A stretch of 64,000 bases of DNA. Source: Schistosoma haematobium (Eukaryota; Platyhelminthes; Trematoda; Strigeidida; Schistosomatidae). Numbering within the stretch: the stretch's first letter is position 1; every line of letters begins with the position of its first letter. Below, piece after piece: positions 32,943 through 45,707 of the stretch. The stretch covers positions 56,958,465 to 57,022,464 of the forward strand of contig NC_067195.1 in NCBI RefSeq assembly GCF_000699445.3. The letters run 5' to 3'. Under the pieces are notes generated by a model. It was not told where the DNA came from. It ran no database searches and worked only from the letters and a program-made list of their open reading frames with translations. The translations under genes and the position numbers were made by a program.

Positions 32943-35900
32943 AGAACATGCATATCAGGTTCTATACTGTGATTATCTGACTTGTATTTGTAAACTTCAA
33001 GATAAGTGGGGTATGTAGTAATTACAATAATCCACATCAGACTATTCCGTTGATTTTAATAGTGCCTTATTATTTTACTGAAACTATCTTGTTCTGTGCA
33101 CCATTTAATTTCCAAATAGTATTATTCATTTACTACAACTAATCAGTATGACCATATGAGGTCATTTTAATTAGATCTTGATTTTATTTAAAAGTCTTCG
33201 GTTTCAACTGTGTCACATATCTTGTTCATTTTACCTTGTTATAACTATTTCTGTTACTGCATAAAATATCCTGGAAATAAAACATGATAAACTAGGGAAA
33301 ATAAACAAAACCATTTTAAAAGATCTATTCATCTATTGACGAATCAGTAAACTGCATCTTTGTCATTATTCAATCAGACGAAAAAACAAACAGTTGCTTA
33401 CTTTAAAAAAATATTTGGAACCACATAAATAAGATCAATATGTAAGGATATATATATATATATATATATATAATTGATGTAGGCAATTGTCTCAACTGAG
33501 GTTTTTAAATAATCAGGACAAACGGAAATCAGCAAACTAGGTAAATATCATTGACTTTATGTTATGCAATCACATTGATGTAATAGCTGAAACAAAATAT
33601 ATAAAAATGTGCACAACATTTTAATTGATATCTGTACAAACTACTATGTAAGTGTGTCAAAATACATTCTTGAGATAATGTATATAAATAATGTTAAGTA
33701 TAAGAATATTGTTACTTGCACTATTGCTTAACACAAAAATTGATTATGTCTTTTGTTTGTTATCATTGAATCTCATTCAAACATACCATATCTACTCGTG
33801 TAATGAGATTAAACTTCTTATTTTTACAATTATGTTCATTTAGAAATTAGGGTGTGAAAATATGTGTGTAACTAAACATTTAATATATATATATATATAT
33901 GTATAATAGTCTTTTTATTATCTATAGTACTGTGTTGTATTCAAATAATGACTTGTATTTAATGGTACTTAAGAATAGATATTTAGTAAAAAGAAATGTT
34001 AATCATAATGATTAAATAAATAGCTTCTCAAATTTCACATGGTTTACCACTATAATGTTACCATGTGAAAAATCTATTGATATGAATTATTTTTAGTTTT
34101 TTTAAGGTCTATCAGTTTAGTGATTATGATTGTTGCTGTTGTTGCTGTGTTTTCGTTGCTGTGTCGTTACTGTTGTTGTTGTTGTTATCATTATTATTTG
34201 AGATATTATGTTTGATTTACTTCGAAATGATAAAAATTGTTATTAAAACTCGTATAATATGCTATTCGAATATTGTTTTATTCGTTTTTCTTTCTTTCTT
34301 TCCTTCAAATGTAATTATCAATGTCGTGTGAAACTAATTCACATAATCAATATTTTGTTTTTTAGAATTGTAATGTACTAGTGTTTATATCTAACGCTAA
34401 ATTGTTTGAAAACACATTTAAGCCTACAGTAAATTAAAGGATTGTTTTTGAAGCTTAATACATTTTTGTATGAGAGATTATGAGTGACTAATGAGTTCAG
34501 ATTATTCAGTGATTTGATATTAATATGAAATGAAATGCTAAAACAAAACATAAAATGTTTCTAGTTAACTACAACATATTTGTATCCACGGATTTAGTTA
34601 AATGGAAAATGTATTTGTCTAATATGATCTTCATGATTTAAAAATAAAAAAATAAAGTATCAACATGAATATTTTTTGAAGTTAAAAACAAGGTATTTGT
34701 ATACAAATTAATTAAATCTACAAAAAGAAAACCTCAGTATTCTCTATATTGATAAACATTGAACCAAAAATCTTATTTTTCCTTAAATATATTTCTTAAA
34801 TTTATTTTCTAAAGAACTGGCTTACTCTTAGTTACGAAACATCATAAAATCTAATTTTTCTACCTATTAGGATCAATATAAATATATTATTTTTTATAAC
34901 TATAACATATTTTATAAAACAGGGGAAAATTGTAAGATTATGTAATGATTTATTGATGTGATTTTCATTCCATTGGTTTTTATAATTGTGAAGATGGCTT
35001 ACGGATGAACTGGAGGAAGCTCTAAGAAACTCAGAAAGAGCCAAAAACGTTTCATCCAATCATCTTTCAGAAGAACATTCCAGAATATCGACGTGTAGCT
35101 TCCTTGTTTGACAAATGCTAAGAATCACTGTATGCGGGTTAGATAACTATGATGATGATTTCGCTTTTACTAAAAATTATAAATACCTGAGAGTTTTGTA
35201 CCATATTTGGCACTGTTTGAAACAGCATTCCTTTTTGTTTGTCTTCTATCTTCTCATTTACAACTTGGAGGATTCTATCTTTTGAGTGCTTAAGTTGTAT
35301 GCAGTATATCAAGAATCTAAGCTCTAGATATAACAATAATCATTTATTGTGAATTCAACTGATTAGGTTTCAGTAAACTGCATCATGTAAAAATTATTGC
35401 AGTTAGGTATCGTTTTGATTTGGTTTAAATTTATAATAAATTCTCATTTATCGTGTCGCTTGTATTGTATCATTTATGGTTTTAAGCCAAAAAGTACCAA
35501 ATGTTTCAGTCACAAACCATTGTCGGTATATATAATTCACCCGTGTTTTTAGTCATAGTAGGCTTTTGATTATTTGCTTTCGAATAACATCATTTAAAAT
35601 TTAGTTATAATTATGTAGTATAACAATCGAAAACTATTTGCAAAAGTCTCGTAGTTTATTGACATTATTATTTATAACAGATTAGACTTTGTAAATATTT
35701 GGTATCTAAGTAAGTTTTATGATCATTTAAATAATTTTGAATATCTTAATGTAAAATAAAGTACCATCCAAGTTACTTTGTGCATTCATTTTATACAACA
35801 TGTATACATCACAAATTTACGTTAATCAATAACAAAATACCTATAAAGCATACTCATGCTATAAAACAATTGGGAATAAACAATCAGATATAAGTTAATT

Positions 35901-36280
35901 CTGATGCTTAAGCTCTATGCATAACTTCTGAAAGTTGGAGCTAAGAATTTTTCTAAAAAAGTATTTAACCTCGGTAAAGACACATCCATTTCATTAGCAT
36001 AATATATACTTTTAAATATTTTCCTTCGGATAATTTAGTTAGCCAAAATAAACTCGTAAAAGTAGATAAATCTCAAGATGTTGTTCATTTATAAACAAAG
36101 AATTCAAAAAAAACTAAAGAAGGAAAGAATATCATATGGTTAGTCCTATTCATTCTCATCTTGAGTTTCTTGAATGTGTTCCAGAATGAATAGCTAATTA
36201 CTGTACTTATCACAACACAGTGTTACTAAATTATATCCTTAGCAATAAAGTTGATCGCATGAATAGAGGGTTACACAAAA
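32943..36280. other. Intergenic DNA with simple repeats only
   Basis: Over 3 kb of AT-rich sequence with two (AT)n runs (33449-33472 and 33882-33900) and an imperfect GTT/GCT-rich stretch at 34128-34189. A 100-base patch at 34980-35100 is compositionally different but unidentified. No gene seen. Confidence 0.5.
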
Positions 36281-36500
36281 TCATGGATCTACTGAAGTTA
36301 ACCATTAACATCATTCGATGCCGTCTCAGTAGCAGAGAGTCTAGACGTTCGCGCACGTGACTGAAGGTCCTGAATCCTAATTCCGCATGCAGGATCGTAG
36401 ATGTGCACTGCCGAGGAGTTTCATACTACGACGAAACGACCGTCTAGTGCTTCCAGGTTTTTAATGATGGTCTAGTTTAAACTGACTAGTGAATTCAACA
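36281..36500 (+). repeat. HH-B SINE, 5'-truncated
   Basis: tRNA-like head and hammerhead-like part on the + strand. The core reads CCGAGGA (U4 changed), stem II is GTTT with GAC, GAAA and GTC remain, and stem I is mutated on the 3' side (TAGTGC). Confidence 0.8.
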
Positions 36501-37035
36501 GTTACAATACTACAATCTACATAAATGATGAATTAAATAAATAGATATAATCTTGAAATGAATATCGCTAAGAAAAATAAAAGTAGGAAATATTAACATT
36601 TTAATAGTCCATTATGAAATAAACATTACAAGTTTACAATGATTTTATTAACATTGTATATTGAATGGTCTAGGAAATGTCACTACTAACTATTAATTAT
36701 ATTATTTCTATAGGAATCAATTTATTCAACTCTCTTACAATCATTAAACCATATTCAAGGTAATAAGCATAAAATAATGGGTAAAAAAATCTCTTAGACA
36801 TAGGAAGTTATACTTTAAAACTTAATTGAAGAAAATTAAAACTTATATTAGAAAATGAATTTTAATTGTAGTGAATACATTTTAGTCTAATTCATAGAAT
36901 GCTCGTATTATATTATTTATAACTATACTGTTGAAATACAAGTTTATAAAACTAGACGAATGACATTTTAGAAGGTAAATAATTTGTATCTGTTCAAATG
37001 AGTTCACATTTTTGTTTGGTACATGATAATAATTT

Positions 37036-37372
37036 AGTAGTTGAATTCATAAGCTTAACCACTATGGAAAACCTGGAAGCACTGGATGGCCGTTTCGTCT
37101 TAGTATGGGACTCCACAGCAGTGAGCATCCACGATCCCGCCCAGCAAGATTCGAACCCAGGACCTATCGGCCTTGCGCACGAACGCCTAACATCTACACC
37201 ACTGGACCGGACGGCATCCAACGGTGTTAATGTCTAACTTCAACTAATCCACGAAATTACGCCACCATCCACAATTGTCATCAGTGAGTTACTATCTCAC
37301 AACAAATCCGGTCGAACTTTACTGGTCACTCCAGGAAATACCTCTTGGGGTCCGTCACTAGTGAGTATATGA
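37036..37372 (-). repeat. HH-B SINE, - strand, nearly full length
   Basis: Reversed tail from 37036, hammerhead-like part at 37075-37125, tRNA-like head at 37140-37210, and 5' leader to about 37372. A6 of the core is changed (CTGTGGA) and the cleavage triplet is ATC. A short + strand tail remnant (AGTTCAATTCATGAGTAAAT, 37397-37416) follows. Confidence 0.85.
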
Positions 37373-37826
37373 TGATTATAGTAGATACTGTAGTTATTTA
37401 ATAGTTCAATTCATGAGTAAATAATAATACGTTTATTATTGTCATTTTCGAAGATTTCATTTTTCAAATGTTATCCTATGAAATGTTTAGAAGGATATTA
37501 TTTCAAGAATGAATGTACTCAACTTTTCTATTCACTAAGCTGTTGGTGGTTAAAAACGGATAAAGTAGATAAACGTTTTTGGTAATCGCTTCATTCGATT
37601 CATAAACATAAATGTAAACTAAGATAGAAGGTAGAAGTAATTGATTAATCTTGGTTTCTTTGGATTTTACCGACTAAAACTGATTAAATTGGTTGGTATA
37701 CACATTTTATCTATAAATATTTTGTGTTCTATGATTATATGTTAATTCCTTTGTCCTAATGAGTAAAGTTAACCAGTGATGATAGAAAAATTGACAGACT
37801 GATTCATATGAACTGTAAACTTGTGA

Positions 37827-38357
37827 ATTGCCCCCAATTACCCTGGTATGGCCGAGATTAGGGAGAGTCAGCTCTCCCTCTCGAAATGCTCTCATATGGC
37901 CACATGCATACAACCACTGCCATGGAAGTCCTACTCACTACCTTCTCATGGCGGGGGGTATTGTTTACGAAATTGAGAGGACGAAAAGAGAATGTCCGGC
38001 GCTTTAACTGGGTTGATGGACATGGAGAGTCCACTTAGGGGAGCTGAAAAACCCTGATTTCAAACCAATGGTTCACATGGGCTCCAGTATCCTGAAAGAA
38101 AAAATGGTGTATGAACCTATTGTTGGTCACCATCTACCATGGGACTATATCTTCTTACGTTGTTCCACTGCTTTGTGGATCAGACCTTTAGATCGAAGAC
38201 TCCGGATGTGACTCCCTAAGAAAACCATCTGCTTCGGTTTGGACACCCAAAAAGTATCTCATCCGTCACACAAATCGAGTGATTTATGTGGCGCATATCT
38301 ATTTGGTACCTGTTTGTAAAAATATTTGTGTTTAAATAAATAAATAAATAAATAAAC
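37827..38357 (+). repeat. (TAAA)n-tailed repeat R3, long copy
   Basis: Collinear with 14062-14592 from the TTGCCCCCAA start through GGGAGAGTC, CTCTCGAAATGCTCTCATAT and TTGAGAGGACGAAAAG to the terminal AAATAAATAAATAAATAAAT. All three copies in the window lie on the + strand. Confidence 0.87.
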
Positions 38358-38610
38358 TTAAGAATGACATAAGGTTGTTAGATAGTTTATCAATTTGAAC
38401 TCATGATAATAAAAAGACCCGTTGCAATAATAAAAAAATTATAAAAACCAATTGTTTAATCACGACTTAACAAGTGAATTAATCAATACGTAGAGATATA
38501 AAGATGGACAGCTTTGTTTAAAAAGAAAAAACATGAAGTATTTTGTCTATAGAATCCAATACATTTGAATACTAAACTTCCATCGCCTTGGAATATATTC
38601 ATCATCTTGA

Positions 38611-38767
38611 TAATAATCAGAAGGGGTTTGTGGAGATTTTAGAAATTTCACAGATTGAAATCATGAGTCGATTGAAGCTATGTTTTCCATGGTGCTCTAG
38701 CTTCAATTGACTCATGATTTCAATCTGTGAAATTTCTAAAATCTCCACAAACCCGTTCTGATAATAA
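38611..38767. repeat. Perfectly placed palindrome of two HH-B tails
   Basis: 38611-38680 and 38698-38767 are 70-base inverted repeats with only a few mismatches and a 17-base loop. Both arms are the HH-B 3' tail, the left reversed, the right forward. The right arm runs without a break into a full + strand HH-B copy. Confidence 0.88.
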
Positions 38768-39130
38768 TCATCTGCTCACGAGTGACTGATTTCAAGAGGC
38801 ATTTTCTAGAGTTCTAGTGAGAAGCCATGACCAGTGGAGTTCAACCAGGTCTGTTGTGAGATATCAGCTCATTGAAGACAATGGTGTACGGTGGCGCAAT
38901 TTCGTAGATTAGTTGAAGTTAGACATTAACACTGTTGGGTGAAGGCTCAGTGGTCTAGTGATTAAGTGCTCGCGCGCGAAACCAGCAGGTCCTTGGTCCG
39001 AATCCTACGGGGTGCGGGATCGTGGATGTGCACTGCTGAGGAGTCCCATGGTATGAAGAAACGGCCGTCCAGTGCTTCCAGGTTTTCTATGGTGGTCTAG
39101 CTTCAAATGACTCATGATTTCAATCTGTGA
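38757..39130 (+). repeat. HH-B SINE, + strand, nearly full length
   Basis: Leader begins ATAATAATCATCTGCTCACG. The tRNA-like head, hammerhead-like part and tail are nearly identical to 23748-24121, including the GTTGGGTGAAGGCTC head and the stem II lesion (CATGGTATGAAG). This points to recent amplification or gene conversion. Confidence 0.88.
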
Positions 39131-39852
39131 AATCTTGATAATAGATGAACAATAGCGTGCTATGAAATTTCATATATGAACTATCTTGAGTTATATAAAT
39201 TACTTAATAAATAAATATAGAATACATTTTAAATAATAAAATATATAGATAGTTATATTTAAGTAAATTATACATGTATAATAATTGTCAAATAGATTGA
39301 ATATTGAATATTCATTGGTAAGAAAATTGTACAAAGTGTATATATATTAATGTAATAATAAATAGTTTAATCAATTATAATCAAATTCATTATATACTAA
39401 ATGTGTTTTTTTCAAAAAAAAATCATTTTTAAGGTCAATGTTCAAGGTCACATATTAGGATACATTAAAACAAATGATAAGATACATATATATATGAACT
39501 TGTTATACGATTTATGTATAATCATTTCTTAATGATGAGAGTTATTTTGAAAGAAAAAAATAAAGAAAAGAAAAAGAAAAAAACGATAGAATAGATCAAT
39601 AATTGATTGTTTGTTATTAGAAAAGAAAACTTATTAAGTTAAATCAATTTTTTTTTTAAATGTTCATATTTTCATTATATAACAATGTTCATTACTGTAT
39701 TTAATATAATATTACAATGAATAATGAATTTTATGAATTTTTTTTTTCAAATCGAAATGATATTACTAATAGCAACTGGAGTTGAAGTTGTCATATATAT
39801 GTATAATGACCTTTGATATAGTAATAGTAATTCAGTATTCTTTTTTTTTATA

Positions 39853-40575
39853 TTAACGACAAGCACAACTTTCTACAACCATATCTTCATAAACTCTAAG
39901 TACAACATCACCATTTTGACTATGATATAATAATGATTGTGATGATAATTGATGTGGTACACAACAAGGACCAGAAATTCTAGCTACATCTAATAAATGT
40001 ACTAATTGAAGAAGTACAGCATGATTAGTTGTATTATAATGAGTTGATAATGGAAATGGACATTGACCTAAACAATAACGTGCATTATATGCTTGTGGTG
40101 CAATAACCCAACCAGCCCAACCAACAGCATCAAAATTGATTATTAATTCACGTCTTTGACATGTTGTATCTAAATAATGATGATTATTTGTTTGTAATAC
40201 ATTTGAATAAGATTTTGTTATATCATATCGATATTGTTGATGTTGTTGTTGTTGTTGTGAATGATGATTTTCTCTATTATTATCATATGAATTATGTGTT
40301 ATTTTACGATGTGATGAAATATCTTCATTCATATCATGATCTTCAACTATTTCATTTGTTGAATCTAAATCACTATAATAATAACGATCTTGACTTGCAC
40401 GATTATGACGACGTTGATATTGTGCTAAACGACGTGATCTTTGTTTAATGTAATTTTGTTTATTACGTTGAACACTTTGTTGATTAGTTTCACTTTTTCG
40501 TTGTTGTTGTTTTAACTGTGCATTGAGTATTCGTTGTAAACGTTTATAACGTTTAGCAATTTTTTTATTGCTTGC
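39853..40575 (-). CDS. BMP/TGF-beta ligand, last coding exon (mature cystine-knot domain)
   Basis: Open from acceptor AG (40577-40576) to TAA at 39855-39853, 240 residues. The C-terminal 102 residues are a complete BMP-type cystine knot: seven Cys at knot positions 1, 30, 34, 66, 67, 99, 101, with VGWAGWVIAPQAY, CLGQCPFPL, NTTNHA, CCVP and the CACR terminus, closest to BMP2/4. An RSRR furin site lies at exon residues 46-49. The 89 residues between it and the first knot Cys are basic, then His/Gln-rich (CAA/CAT repeats near 40210-40260), long for a BMP N-terminal arm. It is a secreted dimeric ligand for type I/II Ser/Thr kinase receptors. A BMP homologue is known in Schistosoma; this is probably it, but the full gene is not in view. 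Confidence 0.93.
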   Translation of the reverse strand, partial: ASNKKIAKRYKRLQRILNAQLKQQQRKSETNQQSVQRNKQNYIKQRSRRLAQYQRRHNRASQDRYYYSDLDSTNEIVEDHDMNEDISSHRKITHNSYDNNRENHHSQQQQQHQQYRYDITKSYSNVLQTNNHHYLDTTCQRRELIINFDAVGWAGWVIAPQAYNARYCLGQCPFPLSTHYNTTNHAVLLQLVHLLDVARISGPCCVPHQLSSQSLLYHSQNGDVVLRVYEDMVVESCACR

Positions 40576-40802
40576 CTGTAGTAAAGAGAATGAGAAATTT
40601 TTTTAAAAAAAAACGAGAAATATTGACTCTTAATAATTTTGATTTCAAAGTCATCATTCAATATTTTAAAACAAAAGATTTTTTTGGATGAACAAGAGTT
40701 TTCATTGACTTTTTTGTTCAGAATCTGCATTTATCAATCTAAAAATGTTGTATTAAAATATTCAATAGATTGCATATATATGTAAATTATTAGTATCGAA
40801 TT

Positions 40803-41285
40803 GTGGAGATTGTTGATTTTTAACTGAGATCATGAACTGATCGATGTTAGACAATAATTGAAAACCTGAGAGCATTGGACGGCCGTTTTGTCCTAGCATA
40901 GGACTTCACAACCATATACTGATAAGTATCATGTGCTCACTACGGACTAACTTCAAGATGGATTCCCTAGAGTTCTGATGAGAAGCAATGACCAGTGGAG
41001 TACATGCGTGTCTAGTGTGAGGCAGTTACTCACTGAAAACAATGGAGGTCGATCGCGCAACATCGTGGATTGATTGAAGTTAAACAACAACACTGCCGAA
41101 TGTCGACTCAATGGTCTAGAAGTTAAATGTTTGCGTTCAAGACCGAAGGTGGTGGGTTCAGATTCAGCGTGCAAAGTTGTGAATGAGCACTTTTGAGGAG
41201 TTCCATACTATGAAGAATCGGCACTTCAGCGCTTCGAGGTTTTCCATAGTGGTCTAACATCAATCGGTTCATTATCTGATGTAAG
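40803..41285. repeat. Head-to-head HH-B pair (partial - copy, then full + copy)
   Basis: 40803-40925 is a reversed tail plus hammerhead 3' part (GGACGGCCGTTTTGTCC...). 40925-41285 is a + strand copy starting ATACTGATAAGTATCATGTG, with tRNA-like head (CTCAATGGTCTAGAAGTTAA, then GGGTTCAGATTC) and a decayed hammerhead (TTGAGGAG, GAATC). Older than the 23.7- and 38.8-kb copies. Confidence 0.75.
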
Positions 41286-41994
41286 TTATTATTAAATTAG
41301 CCTGTATCGGTCATTTAGGAAATGGTAGATTTCATATTGTTTACAGATTAAATACTTAGAAGTGTATTATTTGTAAAACTGATAGCTGGTGCTAGTAGGG
41401 GTAAACATAGTTGTAAAATAAATTTTTTTGAAAATTTTACTTTTAACAGTCAAATACCAACCTGTTTATGAAGTAAAATCTAGATTTTATTCATATCAGT
41501 GTTATTGAAAATTTCACTCTCTATGAGCAAACAAGACTAAGTATCGTTTTATTCAGGAAACGGAAAGCACAAATATAGGTATAGCATCTACTTATTAAAT
41601 TACATTACCTCTTCGGAAAAAACTGTCCCATGAATACTTTTAATTAATTTAGTTGACTGGGTAAATTGTCTTTTAGTCTCAAAAGCATTAAATATGAGAA
41701 AAATCCATTAGTTACCCATAAAAATGATTCAAAGTATATTTAAATTAAAATTATACGATCTTGTCATCGGTATTTATTTTCCAGAGTAGTAGGGATTACT
41801 TCTATTTAAAATTTTGAAAATGGTTTGTATATTTTGTGACTAAGTCAATAAATTTCATATAGTAAACACTATATCATTAAAAAAATAAGTCAATTTATAC
41901 AGGAATATGTAAATGAATAACTTTAACTCTACATTTTCGGTTCATACACAAAACTGTTTTTTTTGCTTTACAATTTTTAGATTTGTGGTACTGT

Positions 41995-43065
41995 TCATAA
42001 TTCACGGACCTCCCAATCGATGTTGGCCCACCAACAATTGGAGAGATCAGCATAGCTATCAGACAAATCAAGAGTGGCAAAGCAGCAGGACCAGAAAACA
42101 TTCTATCAGGGACACTGGAAGGAGATATAGCAGTAACTACAAAGATACTCCACATGAAGAACAAGTATCGACAGACTTGTAAGAATGACACCTCATCAAG
42201 ATATCAAAGAAAGGTGATCTCAGAAACTGTGATAACTACAGGAGCATCACTCTTCTCTAAATACCAGGAAAAGTCTCCAACGGGGTATTGTTAAACAGAG
42301 TGAAGGACTCCGTAGACGCCCAACTTCGAGACCAACAGGCTGGATTTCGTTAGGATCGGTCGTGTACAGACCAAATCGCAACACTACGGATCATTGTGGA
42401 GCAATCAGTTGAATGGAATTCATCACTCTACATCAACTTCATTGACTACGAAAAAGCATTTGACAGCGTGGACAAAACAACACTATGGAAGCTTCTTCGA
42501 TACTACGGCGTACCTCAGAAGATAGTCAATATCATACAGAACTCATATGATGGATTACACTGCAAAATTGTGCATGGAGGACAGTTGACAAAGTCGTTCG
42601 AAGTGAAGACCGGTCTTAGGCAAGGTTGCTTACTCTCACCCTTTCTCTTTCTCCTGGTGATCGACTGGATCATGAAGACGTCAACATCCGAAGGGAAGTG
42701 CGGGATACAATGGACATCTAAGATGAAGTTGGATGATCTAGACTTCGCAGATGATCTGGCCCTTCTATCCCAAACGCAACAACAAATGCAGGAGAAGACG
42801 ACCAGTGTAGCAGCAGCCTCAGCAGCAGTAGGTCTCAATATACACAAAGGGAAAAACAGGATTCTCCGATACAACACAGAATGCACCAATCCAATCACAA
42901 TTGACGGAGAAGATTTGGAAGATGTAAAAACCTTTACATATTTGGGCAGCATCATTGATGAACAGGGTGGATCTGATGCAGATGTGAAGGCGCGGATCGG
43001 CAAAGCAAGAGCAGCATATTTACAACTGAGGAACATCTGGAACTCAAAACAACTGTTGGGTGAAT
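41995..43065 (+). pseudogene. RTE family I fragment with intact RT palm
   Basis: Antisense inside the BMP intron. The translation starts at the GPPTIGEIS...IRQIKSGKAAGPE linker, passes frame breaks and a TAG in the GF(R)-DRSCTDQ block (about 42352), then is open from 42396 to 43076 with [50 protein letters not shown] and FTYLGSIIDEQGG. It stops within NIWNSKQLL, so unlike a normal 5' truncation the 3' third is missing. Sequence differs from the 9.8-kb copy enough to be another subfamily. Confidence 0.88.
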
Positions 43066-43849
43066 TACTAGAGTAAGCAATTTTAGCAATGAAAACACTT
43101 TTGAACAATTAGTTACACATTAGAATCCCATTTCATTCATCCAAGTGTAAATACGTCATTTGTGTCATTAACCTTAAAACTAATGACTCTAACCCAACTT
43201 TACGAACTACTTGGTGTACATGTATTATGTTAATTGCATGTATTAACTAATACAGCTAACCTTACAATGACAGTGATTTTTTTTAATGGGACCCAAATAA
43301 TCTTAAATGTTGTATGATGTAAGATGGAGCGATACATCAAATTTGTATTAATATTGTCTGCCCGATAAGATAATTTATGTTGACTTCAATTTAGAAGCAA
43401 CATTCAAGTAGATAATATTGAAGGAACATATTTAATAGATCTTAGATACTGATTATTTGATTAATTTAACTAGACTAAAAGCTTAAGTTAAAGCATCATT
43501 TCTGATCGTTTATAAAGTTGTTAAAGGTTACTTATTACTGAATTTGTGAATTAAATTTCTTGATTATATGCACTATTTTAAGGTATTTGACTATTCCGGA
43601 TGTAGGAAAGTTAAGGTAATTAACAATGAATTTCTATAACGTTTTAAGGATTTCAAGGAACACAAATCCAGTTTAGTTTGCTATCTCTATTTTCGTTTGA
43701 TATTAATCCAAATAATTCCGATATTTGAATAGAACTAATAGAATTACAAAAGTACAATAAAGTACAAAGAGTACAATAAATAACGCAAACATTCAAGAGC
43801 TTAGAACTAATAGTAAACATTATCCCAGATGAATTATTCAGTGACTGTT

Positions 43850-44008
43850 TTGACTCAGTAACCTATTGTATAGCGCTATAGAGCTTGGAGCTATAAATAC
43901 ACATTTCCATTCCCAGTGTGAATAAAAATGCAAGATTTCCTGTGTATCCAGCTGACAGGTCTCAAGTGTGACAAAACATACACCTTCGAATCCACTGCTA
44001 ACAACTAT
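43850..44008 (+). repeat. Highly degraded Sm-alpha SINE
   Basis: Recognised from GACTCAGTAACC at the head, GTATCCAGCTGACAGGTCTC and ACAAAAC at the ribozyme, and GAATCCACTGCTAACAAC at the end. The core CTGACAG has lost G8/A9 and the B box is unrecognisable. Confidence 0.6.
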
Positions 44009-45389
44009 TCAAAATATAATTAACATATAAGTTCAAAGGACATTGAGGCTTACAATGAGTAGAAAATAATGAAATTTATTACCGAATATTAGCAACATAT
44101 CAACAATATTTTAGGTGAAAAATCCTCAAGTACAATGTGTAAGAAAGAAAATCACTCTTAGGATTCGCATATTGATTAAAAAGTGATTTTTCTTTCAGTG
44201 AACTTTCAGTGGATTTTCATTATACTGGTTAATTCAAGGTGATTTTACGTTTATTAACAATTTCTTAGTTTCATGAAATTCTTTAATTATTAGTTATTAT
44301 ATAATCAACGTGTAATTTGAATAATCTTGAATGTGATTAAATTTTATAAGGGTCTCCATCCAGAAACCTATATAAACATAAACTTTCACTCTTATTAGTC
44401 AGCAAGGAAAAAGAGAATAAAAAGAGTCACGCTCATCGTATAGTGACAGAATTCGCGAATAATTAGTTAAGTCTACAAGCACAATAAATTATTGACATAA
44501 GATAATTTATATCAAGAAGGTGAGAATGTTACTATCAAGTTTAGTTATCCTCTGAACTAAAACATTTTATCGAACTTTCTTCACCACTGAAGAAAAGTGT
44601 GAATAAATCTACCTAATAGTTATAGGATATATTATTGGTCTTTACAGACTACTTTATAGACATAAATTTATTTGTATATATGCTTTATGTGAATGAGCTT
44701 ACTTTATTATTAAGAGACAAAACATTTATACCCTGAAGGAATGTTGAGGTAAATAAAGAATGATACTTTACTACTTATCGTTTTCAATATCTATTATTTT
44801 AAAAAAAGATTTTATCATTTGTTTGCAATGAACTTCTACTAAGTTAGTTGGTTTAATCTATATCTATATATATATGAAACCAATTAACTCAGTAAAGTCT
44901 CATTACGAACAAATGGTATAAATATGAAGTTTAACAGTTAAGGGCGCCAGCTCAATCTGTTATAATAATAAATAAATTTTAGAAAAAAACTCATCTCCCT
45001 ATAAACACAATTAGACGAGAAGACAATGCATAGTATTTTACTTTTAAATTAATAAAGGACAACTATATGCCAATATAAATTGATGATAAATATCTGCACA
45101 AGTCTTATAGAACACTTGATGGACAATAATCTATGCGTGTTTTAATTTTAAATAATGACAAATACAATTGTCAAAATGAAAAGAATAATAGTTTATTTAT
45201 CTTATATTTAATAGAGATAATGAATTGAAACCGCTTTAAAACAAAATAATACCAAACAAAACAAAATAATTTGTTGTTTTATAAATTGAAATGTAGTGGG
45301 ATTCGTTTCTTTATTATTCACTTTATGAGTTCATATATTACATATATTACTAATATATGTTTATTGTTAGACCTTTATACCATTTGATG

Positions 45390-45520
45390 GAGTTTTGTTC
45401 TCTGAGCTGGATGTTTTGATTGTGGAGCTTTCATCGTTCTTATGAACGATATCATCAGTACAAAACTTCTGGCTCAAAGGACAAAACTTCATCAAAATCA
45501 TCCACATGAGCTACAAATCT
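45390..45520. repeat. Imperfect inverted repeat (hairpin)
   Basis: TTTGATGGAGTTTTGTTCTC...GAGC pairs with GCTCAAAGGACAAAACTTCA...TC, with a nested perfect CATCGTTC/GAACGAT-type stem near 45434-45450. Small, no tRNA-like or coding part; could be a minor MITE. Confidence 0.4.
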
Positions 45521-45707
45521 TCTCCAGCACCTTTGTACCATTTTTATTGAATTATATTATGAATATGTTTTTATCATAATGTTAGCAATTGAAATAAACT
45601 AACAAAACAAAAATGAATTCAGAATTTGTTTAGTAATTTAATGGACATTTTTAATCAAGTAAATAATCTAAACTATGAAAATACCACAATTTTCATTAAT
45701 CTTCTAT

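Noticed and set aside
40161..40448. 95-codon + strand open frame
   Set aside because: Antisense shadow of the His/Gln-rich BMP exon; the Asp/Tyr/Val-rich product comes from the complementary repeats.
42396..43076. Intact host gene encoding a 226-residue RT-like protein
   Set aside because: Upstream codons have a TAG and frame breaks, the ends coincide with a truncated retroelement, and the flanks lack splice or promoter context.
42515..43108. 197-codon - strand open frame
   Set aside because: Antisense shadow of the open RT palm at 42396-43076.
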